A stretch of 64,000 nt of DNA, from positions 1-64,000 of the forward strand of contig JAWSVE010000003.1 in NCBI GenBank assembly GCA_033852115.1, in the 5' to 3' direction. Position 1 is the first letter of the stretch. Every line of letters begins with the position of its first letter. Below, one piece after another: positions 63,255 through 64,000 of this stretch. The position numbers were made by a program, and so were the translations under genes. The DNA is from JAWSVE01 sp033852115 (GTDB taxonomy: Bacteria; Pseudomonadota; Gammaproteobacteria; Pseudomonadales; Cellvibrionaceae). The notes below the pieces were generated by a model that saw only the letters and a list, made by a program, of their open reading frames with translations, did not search any database and had not been told where the DNA came from.

Positions 63255-64000
63255 ATGAATCAACAACAGGTCTTCGTACGCTACGAGTTAGATGGTAAAA
63301 CGTATTTTGCTGAGAAGGAAGGCGATATTCTTCATCAACTCAACGCCGCGCCATACAACGCCCCCGCTCGCACTGGAACACAACACAAGGTCAATAGCGT
63401 ACAGTTACTAGCGCCTGCCGCCCCTTCAAAAATCGTCTGCATAGGCCTCAACTACAAGAGCCACCTCGGAGAGCGCCCAGCCCTTGAATACCCAGGCATG
63501 TTTGCAAAGTACCCTTCAGCGTTAGTCGGTAACGAACAGAACGTTATTATCCCGAGCGATGCTAAAAGTGTGCATTATGAAGGTGAGATGGTAATTATCT
63601 TAGGAAAACACGCATCACATGTTTCTGAGGAAGAAGCAAAAACATGTATTTTTGGTGTGACTATAGGAAATGATATTAGTGAACGTGTTTGGCAGCAGAA
63701 TGATCTGCAATGGTTGCGGGCCAAGTCTTCAGATACTTTCGCACCAATGGGACCTTATTTGGTAACGGGATTAGACTATGGCAATCTTGAACTCGAAACA
63801 CGGGTCAATGGCGAAGTTCGCCAGGCATCCAATACGAACCTGCTAATCTTCAATGTCCCTTTTCTTATTAGCTATATAAGCCGATACATCACGTTAAATC
63901 CTGGTGATGCAATCTACACCGGGACACCCGGTACCACCCAAAAAATGGTAGACGGCGATGTGGTTGAAGTTGAGCTCTCGGGCGTAGGTGTCTTGCGAAA
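63255..64000 (+). CDS. Fumarylacetoacetate hydrolase family protein (partial, runs off the window)
   Basis: The reading frame from ATG 63255 stays open to the window end, about 248 codons. It has an N-terminal part of about 60 residues (FVRYELDGKTYFAEKEGDIL), then the FAH catalytic domain: KIVCIGLNYKSH, the metal ligands of HYEGEMVIILGK, GVTIGNDISERVWQ, RAKSSDTFAPMGPYLVTG and the NPGDAIYTGTPGT loop. Such enzymes act on acylpyruvates or similar diketones, or as 2-hydroxyhepta-2,4-diene-1,7-dioate isomerase. The exact substrate is not told by sequence. It is divergent from the DUF4159 gene. Only the last residues are missing. Confidence 0.9.
   Translation, partial: MNQQQVFVRYELDGKTYFAEKEGDILHQLNAAPYNAPARTGTQHKVNSVQLLAPAAPSKIVCIGLNYKSHLGERPALEYPGMFAKYPSALVGNEQNVIIPSDAKSVHYEGEMVIILGKHASHVSEEEAKTCIFGVTIGNDISERVWQQNDLQWLRAKSSDTFAPMGPYLVTGLDYGNLELETRVNGEVRQASNTNLLIFNVPFLISYISRYITLNPGDAIYTGTPGTTQKMVDGDVVEVELSGVGVLR

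Overview
The window is chromosomal DNA of a marine-type gammaproteobacterium. The order trxB-aat-bpt-infA-clpA/clpS-cspD-icd-mnmA-hflD-purB-roxA, and the separate block ftsK-lolA-rarA-crcB-serS-cysG, are arrangements known from Pseudomonas and its relatives. The moderate G+C and the mix of genes (RimK with a TrkA-C tail, malate synthase G, a 530-residue isocitrate lyase) suggest a Cellvibrionales-like or other marine relative rather than Pseudomonas itself. The genus cannot be fixed from the sequence alone.

Layout. 0.2-3.3 kb: an operon with a periplasmic binding protein, an outer-membrane channel-like protein and a sensor histidine kinase. 3.5-11.7 kb: an accessory island. It holds a short tyrosine recombinase, a DnaA-box/AT-rich segment, two small proteins, a 91-bp relic of a second recombinase 3' end, an unrecognised two-gene operon, a compact ubiquitin-like operon (triple ubiquitin-like repeats fused to an E2-like domain, JAB/JAMM peptidase, E1-like enzyme) and a frameshifted second recombinase. 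11.7-13.2 kb: a fatty-acid-hydroxylase family membrane protein and two small unknown genes behind a perfect 28-bp palindrome. 13.2-22.2 kb: a RimK-type ligase cluster, an ATP-grasp enzyme, arsenite methyltransferase, a 2Fe-2S protein, glutathione reductase and an outer-membrane barrel. 22.1-43.3 kb: core housekeeping genes for cell division, lipoprotein transport, tRNA charging and modification, the N-end rule pathway with ClpAP/ClpS, the TCA cycle and purine synthesis. 43.3-50.6 kb: a GNAT enzyme, a stand-alone acyltransferase and the glyoxylate shunt (malate synthase G, a LysR regulator, isocitrate lyase). 50.7-64 kb: a response regulator/histidine kinase pair, a Na+/H+ antiporter, a SRAP protein, a thiol-type ArsR regulator leading an RND pump operon, a lipoprotein hydrolase, a DUF4159 protein and the start of a fumarylacetoacetate-hydrolase family gene that runs off the window.

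The most notable locus is the ubiquitin-like operon at 7.66-10.11 kb. Operons with multi-ubiquitin, E2, JAB and E1 parts have been described computationally in bacteria, and related ones act in phage defence. This version has no cysteine in its E2-like domain, its ubiquitin-like units are internal and not C-terminal, and it sits beside an uncharacterised gene pair in a recombinase-bounded island. The second notable locus is the ArsR-RND operon at 56.4-61.3 kb, where a cysteine-pair regulator, a perfect operator palindrome and an overlapping -10 box are all visible.
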